A DNA stretch of 56,649 nt, from the NCBI GenBank assembly GCA_947259195.1, contig CAMYLC010000155.1, positions 140,564-197,212 on the forward strand, written 5' to 3'. The notes under the pieces are model-generated. The model made no database searches and was not told the origin of the DNA. It worked only from the letters and a program-made list of their open reading frames with translations. Both the position numbers and the translations under genes were made by a program. Below, piece after piece: positions 34,117 through 43,996 of the stretch (position 1 is the stretch's first letter; each line of letters opens with the position of its first letter). This DNA comes from Thermoanaerobaculia bacterium (GTDB lineage: Bacteria > Acidobacteriota > Thermoanaerobaculia > Multivoradales > JAHEKO01).

Positions 34117-35913
34117 TCAGAGCTGCTCGGACTGAGCCATAGCCCTGGCTCTCTCCTCGAGTTCTGTAGCTTCTGTCTCCCGACCGAGCTCTTCCAGCAG
34201 AGCGGAATAGGTCCATAAGAGGGATATCAGATCGGGGCGAGATGCGTCTTCGAAACTCTCGAAGATTGCGAGGGCTCGCCGATAGAGTGGCTCGGATTCG
34301 CCGTAGCGCTCCAGCTTTTGATACAGCATCCCGAGGCACTTGAGAGTCCAGGCCAGATACAGCGGATCCCCACCTTGCCCACCTTCGAGTACCTCGAGTG
34401 CGGCCAAGTAATGGGTCTCGGCTTCTTCGAAACGCCGCTGACGGTGGTAGAACCAGGCCAGATTGGCGTAGCTCCTGGCGAGATCGCGATGGTTGGGCTC
34501 GAGCAGTCTTTCCCTCAGGTCGAGGGCCTGGCGATACAACCTTTCTGCCTCGAGCACGGAGTTCAGTTGGTCGCTGATCAAGGCCAGATTGCTGACGTCA
34601 GATGCGACCTCGGTGCTATCGGGCCCTCGGAAAGTGCGGTCGATCGCCAGAGCACGCGTGTAGAGCTGCTTCGCTTCGAGCAACCTGCCCGTCTCGAAAA
34701 ACACCAGTGCCAGGTTGTTCAGGGTGCCGGCCGATTCCTCGCTACCTTCGCCATGTTCCTGCTCCTCGATCTCGAGAGCCCGGCGAAGGAGAGGCTCGGC
34801 GGCAGAGGGCTCACCCTGGGCAGTGTGGATTGCGGCCAAATTGGTGAGTAGAGCGACGACCAAGGGGTGGTTGAGTGAGGTGGCAGCTTCCTCGATGGCG
34901 AGTGCCCGCTCGTAGAGCCTGCGAGCTTCAGCGTAGCGGCCCTGCTCGAAATACAAGATCGCCAGATTGTTGAGTACCGGAGAAAGGCTGGGGTCAGCGT
35001 CGCCGCCTTCGGCCTCGCGACCCTCGAGAACACGCTGCAAGGCGGACTCGGCTTCAGTGAAGCTCCCCGCTCCATGGAGAGCCTTGCCGAGTAGGGTGAG
35101 GAGATCTAGGTCGCCCGGCCGAAGGTCGCTGGCTTTGGACAGAAGGAAGGCCGCCCGGCCGTACTCACCTAGTTGAAGAAAAGTGATTGCAAGGAACTGG
35201 GACGAATCCACGGCGAGTGCAGCATCGAAAGTCGTCGAGCTCTCGGCCTGCTTCCAGGCCTCGAGAAGGCGATCCGAGGCCGCCGGCAGATCACCCTTCC
35301 ATAGAGAGCCGATACCCGCTCCGAAATCGGATTCGGTGTTTGTCGAAAGGGAGTTCAAGGCCTCGGTCATCGATTCCGAGGTCAGTCCGAGCGACGAAGC
35401 GCTGTCGGCGATGAGATTCAGGCGCTCGCCCTTCTCTGTCCTTGCGGATCCACCGTGAAGTGCCTCCTGTGCGAGTATCCCAGCTGCGACGGACAGAGTG
35501 ATCCTTGCATCGATCGATTCCGTTTCGATCGGAACCTGCGCTACAACAATGCGGAGAGGCTCGCTCTTCAGATCTCGATGCTCGTCGAGCGGAACGAGGC
35601 CATTCCATGGCTCAATGACTACGATCTCGGGACTCGATGGATCCGATGGGGTCAGCTGGATCCTCACCCAGCCAGGCGACCTCGCTTCGCTTCCGAGGCG
35701 AATTGAGGTGAGACCATTGTCATCGGTGGGTGACTCGGTGGACTGGCCTGGAAAATCTCTCAGGATCAAGCCTTGGACGGGTGCTTCTTCGCGGATATCG
35801 ACGATCTTCAGGACAAGCTGGTCAGGATGTTCGAGGCCAGCGGTGGATGTCGCCAGCAGCAGAGGCGCGAGTGCGCCGATGAGGAGTCTTCGTTGTCTTC
35901 CCATTCTTCGCAT
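34117..35913 (-). CDS. Secreted tetratricopeptide-repeat protein
   Basis: 598 residues with a signal peptide (R-R-L-L-I-G-A-L-A-P-L-L-L-A-T-S). An N-terminal beta domain (30-130) includes L-V-L-K-I-V-D-I and G-W-V-R-I-Q-L. A helical TPR region from about 220 to the end includes L-N-N-L-A-I-L-Y-F-E-Q-G-R-Y-A-E-A and R-L-Y-E-R-A-L-A-I. Most repeats have the kinesin-light-chain spacing (about 42 residues). This points to a scaffold in the periplasm or at the surface. No strong ribosome site is seen; ATG 35913 or 35904 is possible. Convergent with the NHL gene and divergent from the AI-2E family gene. Confidence 0.88.
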   Translation of the reverse strand: MRRMGRQRRLLIGALAPLLLATSTAGLEHPDQLVLKIVDIREEAPVQGLILRDFPGQSTESPTDDNGLTSIRLGSEARSPGWVRIQLTPSDPSSPEIVVIEPWNGLVPLDEHRDLKSEPLRIVVAQVPIETESIDARITLSVAAGILAQEALHGGSARTEKGERLNLIADSASSLGLTSESMTEALNSLSTNTESDFGAGIGSLWKGDLPAASDRLLEAWKQAESSTTFDAALAVDSSQFLAITFLQLGEYGRAAFLLSKASDLRPGDLDLLTLLGKALHGAGSFTEAESALQRVLEGREAEGGDADPSLSPVLNNLAILYFEQGRYAEARRLYERALAIEEAATSLNHPLVVALLTNLAAIHTAQGEPSAAEPLLRRALEIEEQEHGEGSEESAGTLNNLALVFFETGRLLEAKQLYTRALAIDRTFRGPDSTEVASDVSNLALISDQLNSVLEAERLYRQALDLRERLLEPNHRDLARSYANLAWFYHRQRRFEEAETHYLAALEVLEGGQGGDPLYLAWTLKCLGMLYQKLERYGESEPLYRRALAIFESFEDASRPDLISLLWTYSALLEELGRETEATELEERARAMAQSEQL

Positions 35914-35989
35914 TTCTACACGGACGAAGGTCGGAGTCGGGAAGAGTCCGTATCAGGCTGACACTAGATCGAGCTTACCGTTCGGCCAA

Positions 35990-36003
35990 TACCCCCGGGG
36001 GTA
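35990..36003. promoter_or_regulatory. 14-bp perfect palindrome TACCCCCGGGGGTA
   Basis: The palindrome lies in the 205-base divergent region between the TPR and AI-2E family genes. A/T-flanked C and G tracts of this shape are typical of operators for CsoR/FrmR/CstR (DUF156) regulators, which respond to copper, formaldehyde or sulfide. No such regulator is in the window. The palindrome is seen; the regulator is inference. Confidence 0.5.
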
Positions 36004-36118
36004 GTTAGGTACCGCCTCGATGGGTGGCTCGGGGCAGCGCGGTTCAGCGGAGTCGCTGTCAGGGCTCTTTCCCTTCCGACAGCCACACTCGTATACTGAA
36101 CGTTGAATCGAGAGCAAG

Positions 36119-37195
36119 ATGACAAAACCGGAATCAAGAACCGACATCAGGGGTTGGCTGATCTCACTGGCCTCTGGAGTCGTCTTGATCTACGGATTGA
36201 AGGCGGCGCAGACAATCGTCGTGCCGTTTCTTCTCAGCGTCTTCCTTACCGTTGTGGGAGTGCCGCCTCTTGCCTGGTTGCGACGCAAGGGCGTACCCAA
36301 TTCTCTCGGGGTAGGGATCGTCGTGATTGGCATGGTTCTGGTAGTAGTGCTGATGGTGAGCCTCATCGGCACGTCGGTGGCCGACTTCACGAGTCGCATC
36401 CCGTACTACCAGGAACGACTGGATCAGCAGATCACCACGCTGCTCGATCGCCTGGGGCTGGACGACAGGTTCGGCTCGACGCGGGAGCTTCTGGCCACGG
36501 TAGACCCCGGCGCCGCCATTGACATGGTGGGTGGCCTGCTGAACAGCGTCAGCGGCATCTTCAACTACACCTTCTTGATCCTGTTCTCGGTCGTCTTCAT
36601 GTTGGCGGAGGTGGCGAACATCCCCGACAAGCTCGGAGCGGCCTTTTCCAACTCTGAAGAGACCCTGAGGGCTTTCACCCGATTCAACAAGAGCCTCAAT
36701 CGGTATATCGGACTCAAGACCGCCATCGGGTTGGTGACCGGCGTTGCCGTGACGATCTGGGTGACGATCCTGGGCCTCGATTTTCCTCTACTCTGGGGAC
36801 TTGTCGCATTTCTCTTCAACTACGTACCCAACATCGGCTCGATCATCGCGGCTATCCCGGCTGTGCTGCTGGCACTGGTTCAGTGGGGCATCGGCAGGGC
36901 TCTCGTCGTAGCGGTGGGCTATCTGGTGATCAATGTCTTGATCGGCAACCTCGTCGAGCCTCGAGTCCTGGGTCGGGGGCTGGGCCTCTCGACACTGGTG
37001 GTCTTCCTGTCCCTTGTCTTTTGGGGATGGGTTCTCGGCCCCATGGGCATGCTGCTTTCCGTGCCCCTCACCATGACTCTGGTCATGGCTCTCGAGAGCC
37101 ATGAGCGAACTCGTCGCGTCGCGATTTTGATGGGGATCGAGACCTCCCCGAAGAGCTCTCAGACCGATCGAGAAGCATCCGTTCCCGACAACTGA
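36119..37195 (+). CDS. AI-2E family transporter (UPF0118)
   Basis: 358 residues with about eight transmembrane helices: a pair at the N-terminus, one near 60-85, then the C-terminal bundle. Family motifs are present: P-F-L-L-S-V-F-L at the first pair, N-Y-I/V-P-N-I-G-S-I-I in the middle, and N-L-V-E-P-R-V-L-G-R-G-L-G-L-S in the penultimate region. The central loop (about 90-140) is soluble. Members have been linked to AI-2 export or to Na+/H+ antiport and glycosylated solutes, so the substrate is open. A TATACT box is at 36092-36097, matching the box before 1590. Confidence 0.93.
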   Translation: MTKPESRTDIRGWLISLASGVVLIYGLKAAQTIVVPFLLSVFLTVVGVPPLAWLRRKGVPNSLGVGIVVIGMVLVVVLMVSLIGTSVADFTSRIPYYQERLDQQITTLLDRLGLDDRFGSTRELLATVDPGAAIDMVGGLLNSVSGIFNYTFLILFSVVFMLAEVANIPDKLGAAFSNSEETLRAFTRFNKSLNRYIGLKTAIGLVTGVAVTIWVTILGLDFPLLWGLVAFLFNYVPNIGSIIAAIPAVLLALVQWGIGRALVVAVGYLVINVLIGNLVEPRVLGRGLGLSTLVVFLSLVFWGWVLGPMGMLLSVPLTMTLVMALESHERTRRVAILMGIETSPKSSQTDREASVPDN

Positions 37196-37272
37196 GACCC
37201 GATTCGAATCGAGCTGCCGACCGGGCTCGACCGTAGCAGTTCATCGACTGCTGATGGGGCGCCGACTCTTCA

Positions 37273-37301
37273 TTGGCGGCCTATTGATAGTTGCGCATAA
37301 T
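37273..37301 (+). promoter_or_regulatory. Promoter candidate TTGGCG-17-CATAAT
   Basis: TTGGCG (37273-37278), a 17-nt spacer and CATAAT (37296-37301) sit 75 nt before the GGDEF-EAL gene. A 12-bp palindrome CGATTCGAATCG (37200-37211) lies further upstream, just after the AI-2E family stop. Confidence 0.5.
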
Positions 37302-37375
37302 CGGATCTTCGACATGCTGTCAGAAATCGGTGCTCAGCGGTAACTCTCTTAGTAGACATGAGGAGTTGACCGCCC

Positions 37376-39580
37376 ATGACGAGAGACCTCGAAGCCAAAG
37401 GCAAGACGCCCAAGACGAGCGGACGAGTCCATCCAGCGTCGCCGGAAGAGGAGCTCTCGAGCTTCCGAGGACAGGTCCAGGAACCGAATCCACGACGGGG
37501 TGATGCTGGGGCTGGAAGCCAATCGGGATCCGACTTCGAGGTTGAGGACTACCGGGAGATCTTCGAGCATTCGCTGAGTGGCTGCGCTTTGCACGAGGTG
37601 CTCTTCGACGACGATGGGGACCTCCGCGATCTGATTCTCCTGGAGGTTAACCGCGCCTTCGAGGCCATAACGGAACTGCCGGCCTCGCAAGTCGTAGGTC
37701 GCCGCATCACAGAAACCATGCCGGGCATCGATCTCCGCCACCTGAGGGACGCCATGGCCTGGTTGGAAGCTGGAGATCAGGAACCCTATCGGTTCGAGCA
37801 GTTCGTGGAGGGCCTTGGTCGCTACCTCGAGTTTGCGGCAATCTTCCCGAAGCGAGACCAATGCACGCTCTTCCTGGCCGACATCACCGATAGGAAGCGG
37901 GCCGAGAAGGCTCTCGAAGTCCAAACTGTCTATTTCAGGGAGCTCTTCGAAAAATCTCCCCTGGCCATCGTCGTGCTCGATAACGATGACTGCGTCCAGG
38001 AATGTAACGAAGGCTTCGAGAGGCTCTTTGGCTACCCACGTGAGGTCGCCCGGGGTAAGTTGATCAGCAAATTGCTGGTTCGTCCCGAGGACTTCGACGA
38101 CGCCAGATCCATATCCCGCAAGGTGCTCTTGGGAGAAGTGGTAGATACCGAAGGAGTACGGCTGTGCAGAGACGGGACGGCGCTGGATGTCCGCATCCTC
38201 GCCCATCCCGTTCGGTTGGGCGATGAGAATCTCGGCATCTACGGCATCTACAGTGACATCAGCCGGCGCAAACGCGACTCGCTGACGCGACTGCCAAACC
38301 GATCGACCTTCATGGAGCGCTTGGAGCTCGAGCTCGACAGGGCCTCTCGCGACGACCACATGACCGCGCTTCTGGCTCTGGATATCGATCATCTCAAGGA
38401 CGTCAACGACACCTATGGCCTGGTCGTTGGTGATGCGCTCCTGGTAGCCGTGACGGAGAGAGTCAAAGAGACGCTACGAGAGGGAGCTACCGTCGGGCGT
38501 CTCGGTGGCGACGAGTTCGGCATCCTGCAAATGGATCTGACCGATGTCGGCAACGCCGCGGGTCTGGCTCGTCGACTCCTGGCCGCGATGGAGCCCCCGT
38601 TCCACGTCGAAGGTCACAGGATACATGTCGGCGCGAGCGTCGGCATCGCTCTGGCACCGGCAGGTCACGTGGCGGCGAAACAGCTATTGAGTCAGGCGGA
38701 GCGGGCTCTCGAACAGGCCAAGCTGGAAGGACGCAGTATCTTCAAGTTCCACGCTGCCGACATGGACAGGCAGGTGCAGGAGAGAATGATCCTGGGACAG
38801 GAGCTGCACGGCGCGCTCGAGCGCAACGAGTTGTTTCTCGTCTATCAGCCGCAGATAGAGCTGCCGAGTCGGCGGGTAATCGGGTTGGAAGCGCTGCTGA
38901 GATGGCAGCACCCGACGTCGGGGCTCGTTCCTCCGGATCAGTTCGTGCCCGCAGCCGAAGCCAGCGGCGTCATCATTCCGATAGGCGACTGGGTTCTGAG
39001 GACGGCTTGCGAACAAGCCAAGCGGTGGCAGGACTCCTTGGCGTTGGACCTGCCGGTGGCGGTGAACCTGTCGGCCGTCCAATTCAAGAATCCCTTTTTC
39101 GCCGACACCGTGGTGCAAGCTTTGCAGGATTCAGGCCTTGCTCCGGAGCTGCTGGAGTTGGAGCTGACGGAGCGCATTCTCATCGAAGGCACTCCGATCG
39201 TGAGGAACAGCCTCGAGAGATTGCGCGAACTGGGTGTGCGCTTCGCGCTCGACGACTTCGGCAAGGGCTACTCGTCGCTCGAGTATCTCCGACAGTTGCC
39301 GCTGGAGAGGATCAAGATCGACCGGTCTTTCGTCAGGAATCTCGAGCAGGATGACAACGACGCGGCGATAGTCAGCGCCATATCGGTGCTGGGAAACCGT
39401 CTCGGGCTGAGGGTTCTGGCCGAGGGTGTGGAGAGGAGCTCACAGCTCGATCTGCTGGCGGCCGAGGGCTGCAACGAGATTCAGGGATTCTACTTCAGCC
39501 CTCCCGTGGAACCGAGAAAGATCTCCAGTTTGCTGGTCGATGGAAGCGATTCGATCAGCCCCAGCAGTTACGACAACTGA
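37376..39580 (+). CDS. PAS-PAS-GGDEF-EAL protein, bifunctional c-di-GMP enzyme
   Basis: 734 residues, cytoplasmic. Two PAS domains (about 55-175 and 185-298) precede a GGDEF domain with an intact L-G-G-D-E-F (377-381). An EAL domain follows with G-L-E505-A-L-L-R, V-N-L-S, E-L-T-E, L-D-D-F-G-K-G, I-K-I-D-R-S-F and A-E-G-V-E. Residues for both synthesis and hydrolysis of c-di-GMP are present; which one dominates in vivo cannot be told. PAS domains imply sensing of a small ligand or redox state. AGGAG lies 10 nt before ATG 37376. Its stop is 23 nt from the convergent thioredoxin gene. Confidence 0.95.
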   Translation: MTRDLEAKGKTPKTSGRVHPASPEEELSSFRGQVQEPNPRRGDAGAGSQSGSDFEVEDYREIFEHSLSGCALHEVLFDDDGDLRDLILLEVNRAFEAITELPASQVVGRRITETMPGIDLRHLRDAMAWLEAGDQEPYRFEQFVEGLGRYLEFAAIFPKRDQCTLFLADITDRKRAEKALEVQTVYFRELFEKSPLAIVVLDNDDCVQECNEGFERLFGYPREVARGKLISKLLVRPEDFDDARSISRKVLLGEVVDTEGVRLCRDGTALDVRILAHPVRLGDENLGIYGIYSDISRRKRDSLTRLPNRSTFMERLELELDRASRDDHMTALLALDIDHLKDVNDTYGLVVGDALLVAVTERVKETLREGATVGRLGGDEFGILQMDLTDVGNAAGLARRLLAAMEPPFHVEGHRIHVGASVGIALAPAGHVAAKQLLSQAERALEQAKLEGRSIFKFHAADMDRQVQERMILGQELHGALERNELFLVYQPQIELPSRRVIGLEALLRWQHPTSGLVPPDQFVPAAEASGVIIPIGDWVLRTACEQAKRWQDSLALDLPVAVNLSAVQFKNPFFADTVVQALQDSGLAPELLELELTERILIEGTPIVRNSLERLRELGVRFALDDFGKGYSSLEYLRQLPLERIKIDRSFVRNLEQDDNDAAIVSAISVLGNRLGLRVLAEGVERSSQLDLLAAEGCNEIQGFYFSPPVEPRKISSLLVDGSDSISPSSYDN

Positions 39581-39603
39581 AGATTCCGCACGGTGGCTCG
39601 ACG

Positions 39604-41304
39604 CTAGACTGGGTCCGTACTCATGGCCCCTTCTTCTGCTAGAAAGGAAGAGCAGCGATCGCGCTGCGAGTCCTCGCCATCGGAGGGAAACCCGTTGCAG
39701 GTACTCAGTACGAAGTCTCGCAAGCTGCCGATTGTGGCCGCACGATCTCCCGACGCGTTCCAGTCCCGGTAGCTTCGCTCCAGGCCCTGCAGGCGTGAGT
39801 GGTTTCCCCCGGAAAAGGCGTCCTCCAGGGCTAGGAGCTCCGCGAGTACCTCCTTGGAGTGGTCCTCGATCGTCTGCGTGTCCTCCGGCGCCAGCTCGAG
39901 GAGGTGGCGTAGGTACATCGAACCCCAGCGAAATCGACTGTAGCGCCCCGTTGAGCTCTCGTACGCCTTGCGATACCAGGCCAGCGCCTCTTCGGTCTTG
40001 CCTGCATCTTCTTTGATGCTGCCCATCCAGGACATGAAGTAGTAAGGGGCCACCGTATCGTTCATTCGGGCCGCCAACAGGCTTTCCGCCTCACCTTCCA
40101 GGCCGACTGAAGACAGCAGATGGGCCATGGTATTCATCGTCGTTTGGAGCTCACCTTCCTCGCTGACTTCGTCCGCCGCCCAGGAGACCCTTTCGCGAAC
40201 ATGCTGTTTGAGCGCCTCAGAGGCCACCCACGAGTCGCCATCTTCCTTGGCGGACTCTGGCTCTGCTGCGAATCGGGCTAGCGCGATCTGAGGCATCAGG
40301 GCGTTCAGGCGGTCATTGATCGGCAGCGTCGTATCGTTCTCGATCTCAACGGCAGCGGTCTGCCAGGCGGTGATGAGATCCGATTGCCTCTCGCCGGGGT
40401 CTGGAGCCAGGAGCTCGACAGTGTCGGTGCTGTAGTAGAGGACCCAGCCGAGATTCGCCGAACGCAAGGCTTGGTTGGAGAGAATTCTCACCGCCTCCAG
40501 ATTCAGCGTGGCGAGCTCATCGTCTGGAATCCGACCAGCTTCGTCGGCACCCGAGGTCTGTCGTCGCACCTCGGCCGCGGATACCAGGTACTGCGTGAGG
40601 AAGCGCGATCTCTCGACCTCGAGCTGGACCGGAGATTCGTCGTAGAGGCGGCGGAAAGTCGCCATTCTCTCTGCAGCCTCGAGGCCGACCGAGCTGTCCT
40701 GGCTCCACGAATAGAAGGCCAGAATCGCAAGGTCGGTGGCGTCGGCGGTGGCAGGCCCACGCGCCATCACATCGTCGAGCACAGCCTGGACGGGTCGAGT
40801 GGAATCCATGGCCGAGTCCAGAACCTCCTGGTACTGATCGACCGGCAAGGTGCTCGGCATTCGCATGACCTCTTCGCCGGCCGCGTTGAAGACGATGACC
40901 GTCGGATATCCCTTGACGGCCAATTTCTCTCCCCATATCTGGGCGCGCTCCGTGTCTCCATCCAGGTAGACGGGCACGAAGTCGGCCATCCTGTCGATGA
41001 ACTCGGGTCGTGTGAAGAGCTTGTCCTTCAGATAGTGACAGGGCGGACACCACTCGGCGCCCCAGTACAGGAAGACCGGCTTACCCCGAGCTTCGGCGAG
41101 CTCGAAGGCATCTGCCACATCCCCCTCGAACCAGGTGATGGCTTCGTGGCTGCCCTCGGATTCCTGGGTCTCTGCGCTCTGCGGACTCTTGGGACCACAG
41201 GCTTGTAGGACCACAACGACAACCAGAGCGAGAAGCGAGAAGGTGACCGCCAGCGATTTCCCGGGCTGTGACGGTGGCAAAGGCTCGAACCGTAGGTGAG
41301 ACAT
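39604..41304 (-). CDS. Thioredoxin-family lipoprotein with TPR-like C-terminus
   Basis: 566 residues with a lipoprotein signal ending L-Q-A-C. The thioredoxin domain (about 60-170) has F-L-Y-W-G-A-E-W-C-P-P-C and V-K-G-Y-P-T-V-I-V-F with cis-Pro. The remaining 390 residues are alpha-helical and repeat-like (for example E-E-A-L-A-W-Y-R-K-A-Y-E-S), consistent with a TPR-type superhelix. Probably a periplasmic thiol reductase or chaperone of outer-membrane biogenesis. GAGGAGG precedes ATG 41304. Convergent with the GGDEF-EAL gene. Confidence 0.88.
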   Translation of the reverse strand: MSHLRFEPLPPSQPGKSLAVTFSLLALVVVVVLQACGPKSPQSAETQESEGSHEAITWFEGDVADAFELAEARGKPVFLYWGAEWCPPCHYLKDKLFTRPEFIDRMADFVPVYLDGDTERAQIWGEKLAVKGYPTVIVFNAAGEEVMRMPSTLPVDQYQEVLDSAMDSTRPVQAVLDDVMARGPATADATDLAILAFYSWSQDSSVGLEAAERMATFRRLYDESPVQLEVERSRFLTQYLVSAAEVRRQTSGADEAGRIPDDELATLNLEAVRILSNQALRSANLGWVLYYSTDTVELLAPDPGERQSDLITAWQTAAVEIENDTTLPINDRLNALMPQIALARFAAEPESAKEDGDSWVASEALKQHVRERVSWAADEVSEEGELQTTMNTMAHLLSSVGLEGEAESLLAARMNDTVAPYYFMSWMGSIKEDAGKTEEALAWYRKAYESSTGRYSRFRWGSMYLRHLLELAPEDTQTIEDHSKEVLAELLALEDAFSGGNHSRLQGLERSYRDWNASGDRAATIGSLRDFVLSTCNGFPSDGEDSQRDRCSSFLAEEGAMSTDPV

Positions 41305-41467
41305 GAATTGGGTCCTCCTCGAGGGCGAGACAGTGTGTCTCGAGGCGGGATGCTACAACAGTTCCTACTGAGTGAAGGGTGCTCTCGAGAGGCCTCGGCA
41401 AACCTGGTGCCACACGAGCCGGGCGTTGGCTGGAGTCGGGTGGGATGAATGTTCGGTGGGGAAGTGC

Positions 41468-43996
41468 TCAAGCCTCGCGGGGAACATTTTGGCTGTCCAG
41501 GACCTGCGACAGGGGCTGTGGCCGAGCAATACCGGAGCCCTGGACGTAGTCGACGTTCATCAGCCGGGTCAACGCGAGGATCTCGTCGTCTTCGACCCAT
41601 GCCGCGATCGTCTTCATCTGCATGACATGACCGACATGGTTGATGGACTCGACGAGGGCGCGTTGAATCGGATCCTTGGCCATACCGCGGACGAACTGGC
41701 CGTCGATCTTGATGAACTCCACGGGGAAGTTCCGCAGGTAGGAGAAGGAGCTCAGGCCGCTGCCGAAGCCATCGAGCACGAAACGGCAGCCTCTGCCTTT
41801 GAGAACGGAAATGAAACGTTGCGCTCTGTCGAAGTTCGACACAGCGGCCGTCTCGGTGATCTCGAAACAGAGCCTCTCAGTCGGGGTCGACCGGTAGTTC
41901 AGCTCCTGCAAGACGAACTCCAGAAAGCGCTCGTCACTGACCGACTGGCCTGAGATATTGATCGCGATCAGGTTGTTTTCATTCCCGACGTCGTGGATCC
42001 GATCGCTGAGGATCGTCAGGGTCTTACGAACGACCCACTGGTCGATGGGGGATGCCAGGCGATGCCGCTCGGCGAGGGGGATGAATTCGCTAGGCAGGAC
42101 CAGGCCTCCACTGCCGTCCTGCATCCGAAGGAGAATCTCGTACATCCACGGTGCCGAGTCGATGGCCAGAACCGGTTGAACAAGCTGGGCATACAGCTCG
42201 AATCCGTCCTCCCTCAGGGCCTCTTGCACGTTCTGGAGGGTCTGGAGCTGAGACTGGCGCTCGCGAGGCCCCATCTCAGCTGCCTCGAACTCGTGGTAGC
42301 GGTTGCCTCCGGCCTGCTTCGCCATGTAGCAGGCCGTTTCGGCTGCACTGAGGATCTCGGGGACTTCGGGGCTGTCTGCATCGAGCGCCACTATGCCGAT
42401 GCTGACACTGGCCGGCACCGAACTTTCGTTGCAAGAAAGCCGGAAGTTGCCGAGGTCCTTGAATAGCCTTTCGGTGAGCTCGCGCGCTCGTGCCGCGAGG
42501 CAGTCGTCGAGAAGGACACCGAACTTGTCCCCTTCGAGTCGGCCGAGAGTGTCCGTCTCGCGAAAGCGAGTCTTGAGGAAGGAGGCGAATTGCTTCAGCA
42601 TCTTGTCGCCTGCGCGGTGCCCGAAGGTCTCGTTGAACAGCTTGAAGTCGTCCAGGTCCAGATAGAGCAATGTGTGCTCTTGAATCTGATCGCCAGATGT
42701 GGCCAGGATCTGAGCGAGCTGACGTTCGAACTCGGCCCGGTTGACCAGATCCGTCAGGTGGTCGTGCGTTGCCAGGTGAACGACGCTCCGATCTGTCTTT
42801 TCCAAGGCGAGCAAATCCTTCAGAACGAACACGCGACCGGTCGGATTGCCATCGGGGTCGTGCAGCACGGCTCCACGCAGCCTTACAGGAACCTCCCTGC
42901 CGCCAGGGTGGATCAGCAGCACATCGCTGGGTTGGCTGCTCGTTTTCGAGCTTCTCTCTCCGACTGAGACCAAATCCGGGATCGGCTCTCGCGTCTTCTG
43001 ATCGAGCAGATGGAGGAGGTCCCCGAGGGGCTTGCCCAGCGCTTCGCCCTGACTGGAGCCGAGAAGCTCTTGGGCGGCGGTGGACAGATCTTTCACGATT
43101 CCCTCAACGTCGGTACGGATCACTCCGTCGGCGATGGAGGCAAGAACTGCCAGAGTCTCTTCCTGCTCCTGGTACAGGGCCTCTTCGGCTCGACGACGTT
43201 CCGAGATGTCGGTTGCCACGCCAACCAGATGCGGGCCTTGGCCCGCCACGCTCGAGATGGGCCGACCGCGCACAACCAACCAGTGGATGTCACCCCCCAG
43301 ATCTCGCATGCGGGCCTCGACGAAGAGGGGTTCACCATGGTTGAGCGAGTTGCGAATCTCCTGCTTGAAGGGCACGAGGTCTTCCGGATGGACCGCTTCG
43401 AAGAGCGTGCGGCTGCTTGTTGTGAGTATGGGTGCGGCCGAGTCGAGGATCTCCTTCGGCAAACCCGAGATCATCAGGACGTCGTCCTGGACTCTCCATT
43501 CCCAGCTCACCGTCCTGCCAGCTCTCTGCACGAGCTTCAACTGGACTTCTCGATCCCGTCGGTAGTTGTCAGCCTTCTTGAAGGCGGAGATATCGAGGGC
43601 GGTAGCCAACATGGACATGGCACCGCGGAAGAAGACAGGTTGAACTCGCAGATCGACCCAGGCCGTCTCGCCGGACGACTGGAGGAGCTCGACCTGGTGG
43701 TGAAAGGCGGCCCCCTTTTGCAGGTTGTTCTGGATGGACCGCCGAGACCTGGGATGAATGAGCTCGATGAAGGGCTGCCCGAGGAGCTCTCTTGCGCTCT
43801 TTCCCGTGAGCTGCCGACAGGCTGGGTTGATATACAGCACCTTGACGGCGTCGAAGACGAAAAGGGCCGCCGCAGTGCCTTCGATCAGAGGGTGGAATCC
43901 CTCGTCGGATCTAGCCGGAGTCACTTTCACCTCGCTTCGATCATAGGACCCTGAAATGGTTGGCGCTATTCGCTTTTCCACACTCATTGTCCTCAT
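41468..43996 (-). CDS. PAS-rich protein with degenerate GGDEF and EAL domains
   Basis: 842 residues. Three PAS domains (about 35-140, 150-270, 280-395) precede the GGDEF domain, which reads E-G-D-K-F at 488-492 instead of G-G-D-E-F. The EAL domain has E620-I-L, N680 in I-N-I-S, E712 in F-E-I-T-E, but D-G743-F-G where D-D-F-G is expected. It also has A-A799-W-V-E where the catalytic Glu of A-E-F-V-E is expected. Loss of the GG(D/E)EF signature, one metal-binding Asp and the AEFVE Glu argues against activity. It may be a c-di-GMP or GTP receptor, in the manner of LapD. The open frame extends far upstream without protein-like sequence; ATG 43996 fits the domain start. Confidence 0.9.
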   Translation of the reverse strand: MRTMSVEKRIAPTISGSYDRSEVKVTPARSDEGFHPLIEGTAAALFVFDAVKVLYINPACRQLTGKSARELLGQPFIELIHPRSRRSIQNNLQKGAAFHHQVELLQSSGETAWVDLRVQPVFFRGAMSMLATALDISAFKKADNYRRDREVQLKLVQRAGRTVSWEWRVQDDVLMISGLPKEILDSAAPILTTSSRTLFEAVHPEDLVPFKQEIRNSLNHGEPLFVEARMRDLGGDIHWLVVRGRPISSVAGQGPHLVGVATDISERRRAEEALYQEQEETLAVLASIADGVIRTDVEGIVKDLSTAAQELLGSSQGEALGKPLGDLLHLLDQKTREPIPDLVSVGERSSKTSSQPSDVLLIHPGGREVPVRLRGAVLHDPDGNPTGRVFVLKDLLALEKTDRSVVHLATHDHLTDLVNRAEFERQLAQILATSGDQIQEHTLLYLDLDDFKLFNETFGHRAGDKMLKQFASFLKTRFRETDTLGRLEGDKFGVLLDDCLAARARELTERLFKDLGNFRLSCNESSVPASVSIGIVALDADSPEVPEILSAAETACYMAKQAGGNRYHEFEAAEMGPRERQSQLQTLQNVQEALREDGFELYAQLVQPVLAIDSAPWMYEILLRMQDGSGGLVLPSEFIPLAERHRLASPIDQWVVRKTLTILSDRIHDVGNENNLIAINISGQSVSDERFLEFVLQELNYRSTPTERLCFEITETAAVSNFDRAQRFISVLKGRGCRFVLDGFGSGLSSFSYLRNFPVEFIKIDGQFVRGMAKDPIQRALVESINHVGHVMQMKTIAAWVEDDEILALTRLMNVDYVQGSGIARPQPLSQVLDSQNVPREA

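Noticed and set aside
37200..37211. CGATTCGAATCG as part of a tRNA T-arm
   Set aside because: The sequence looks like a TTCGAATC box, but no acceptor, D or anticodon arm can be folded around it; it is only a short palindrome.
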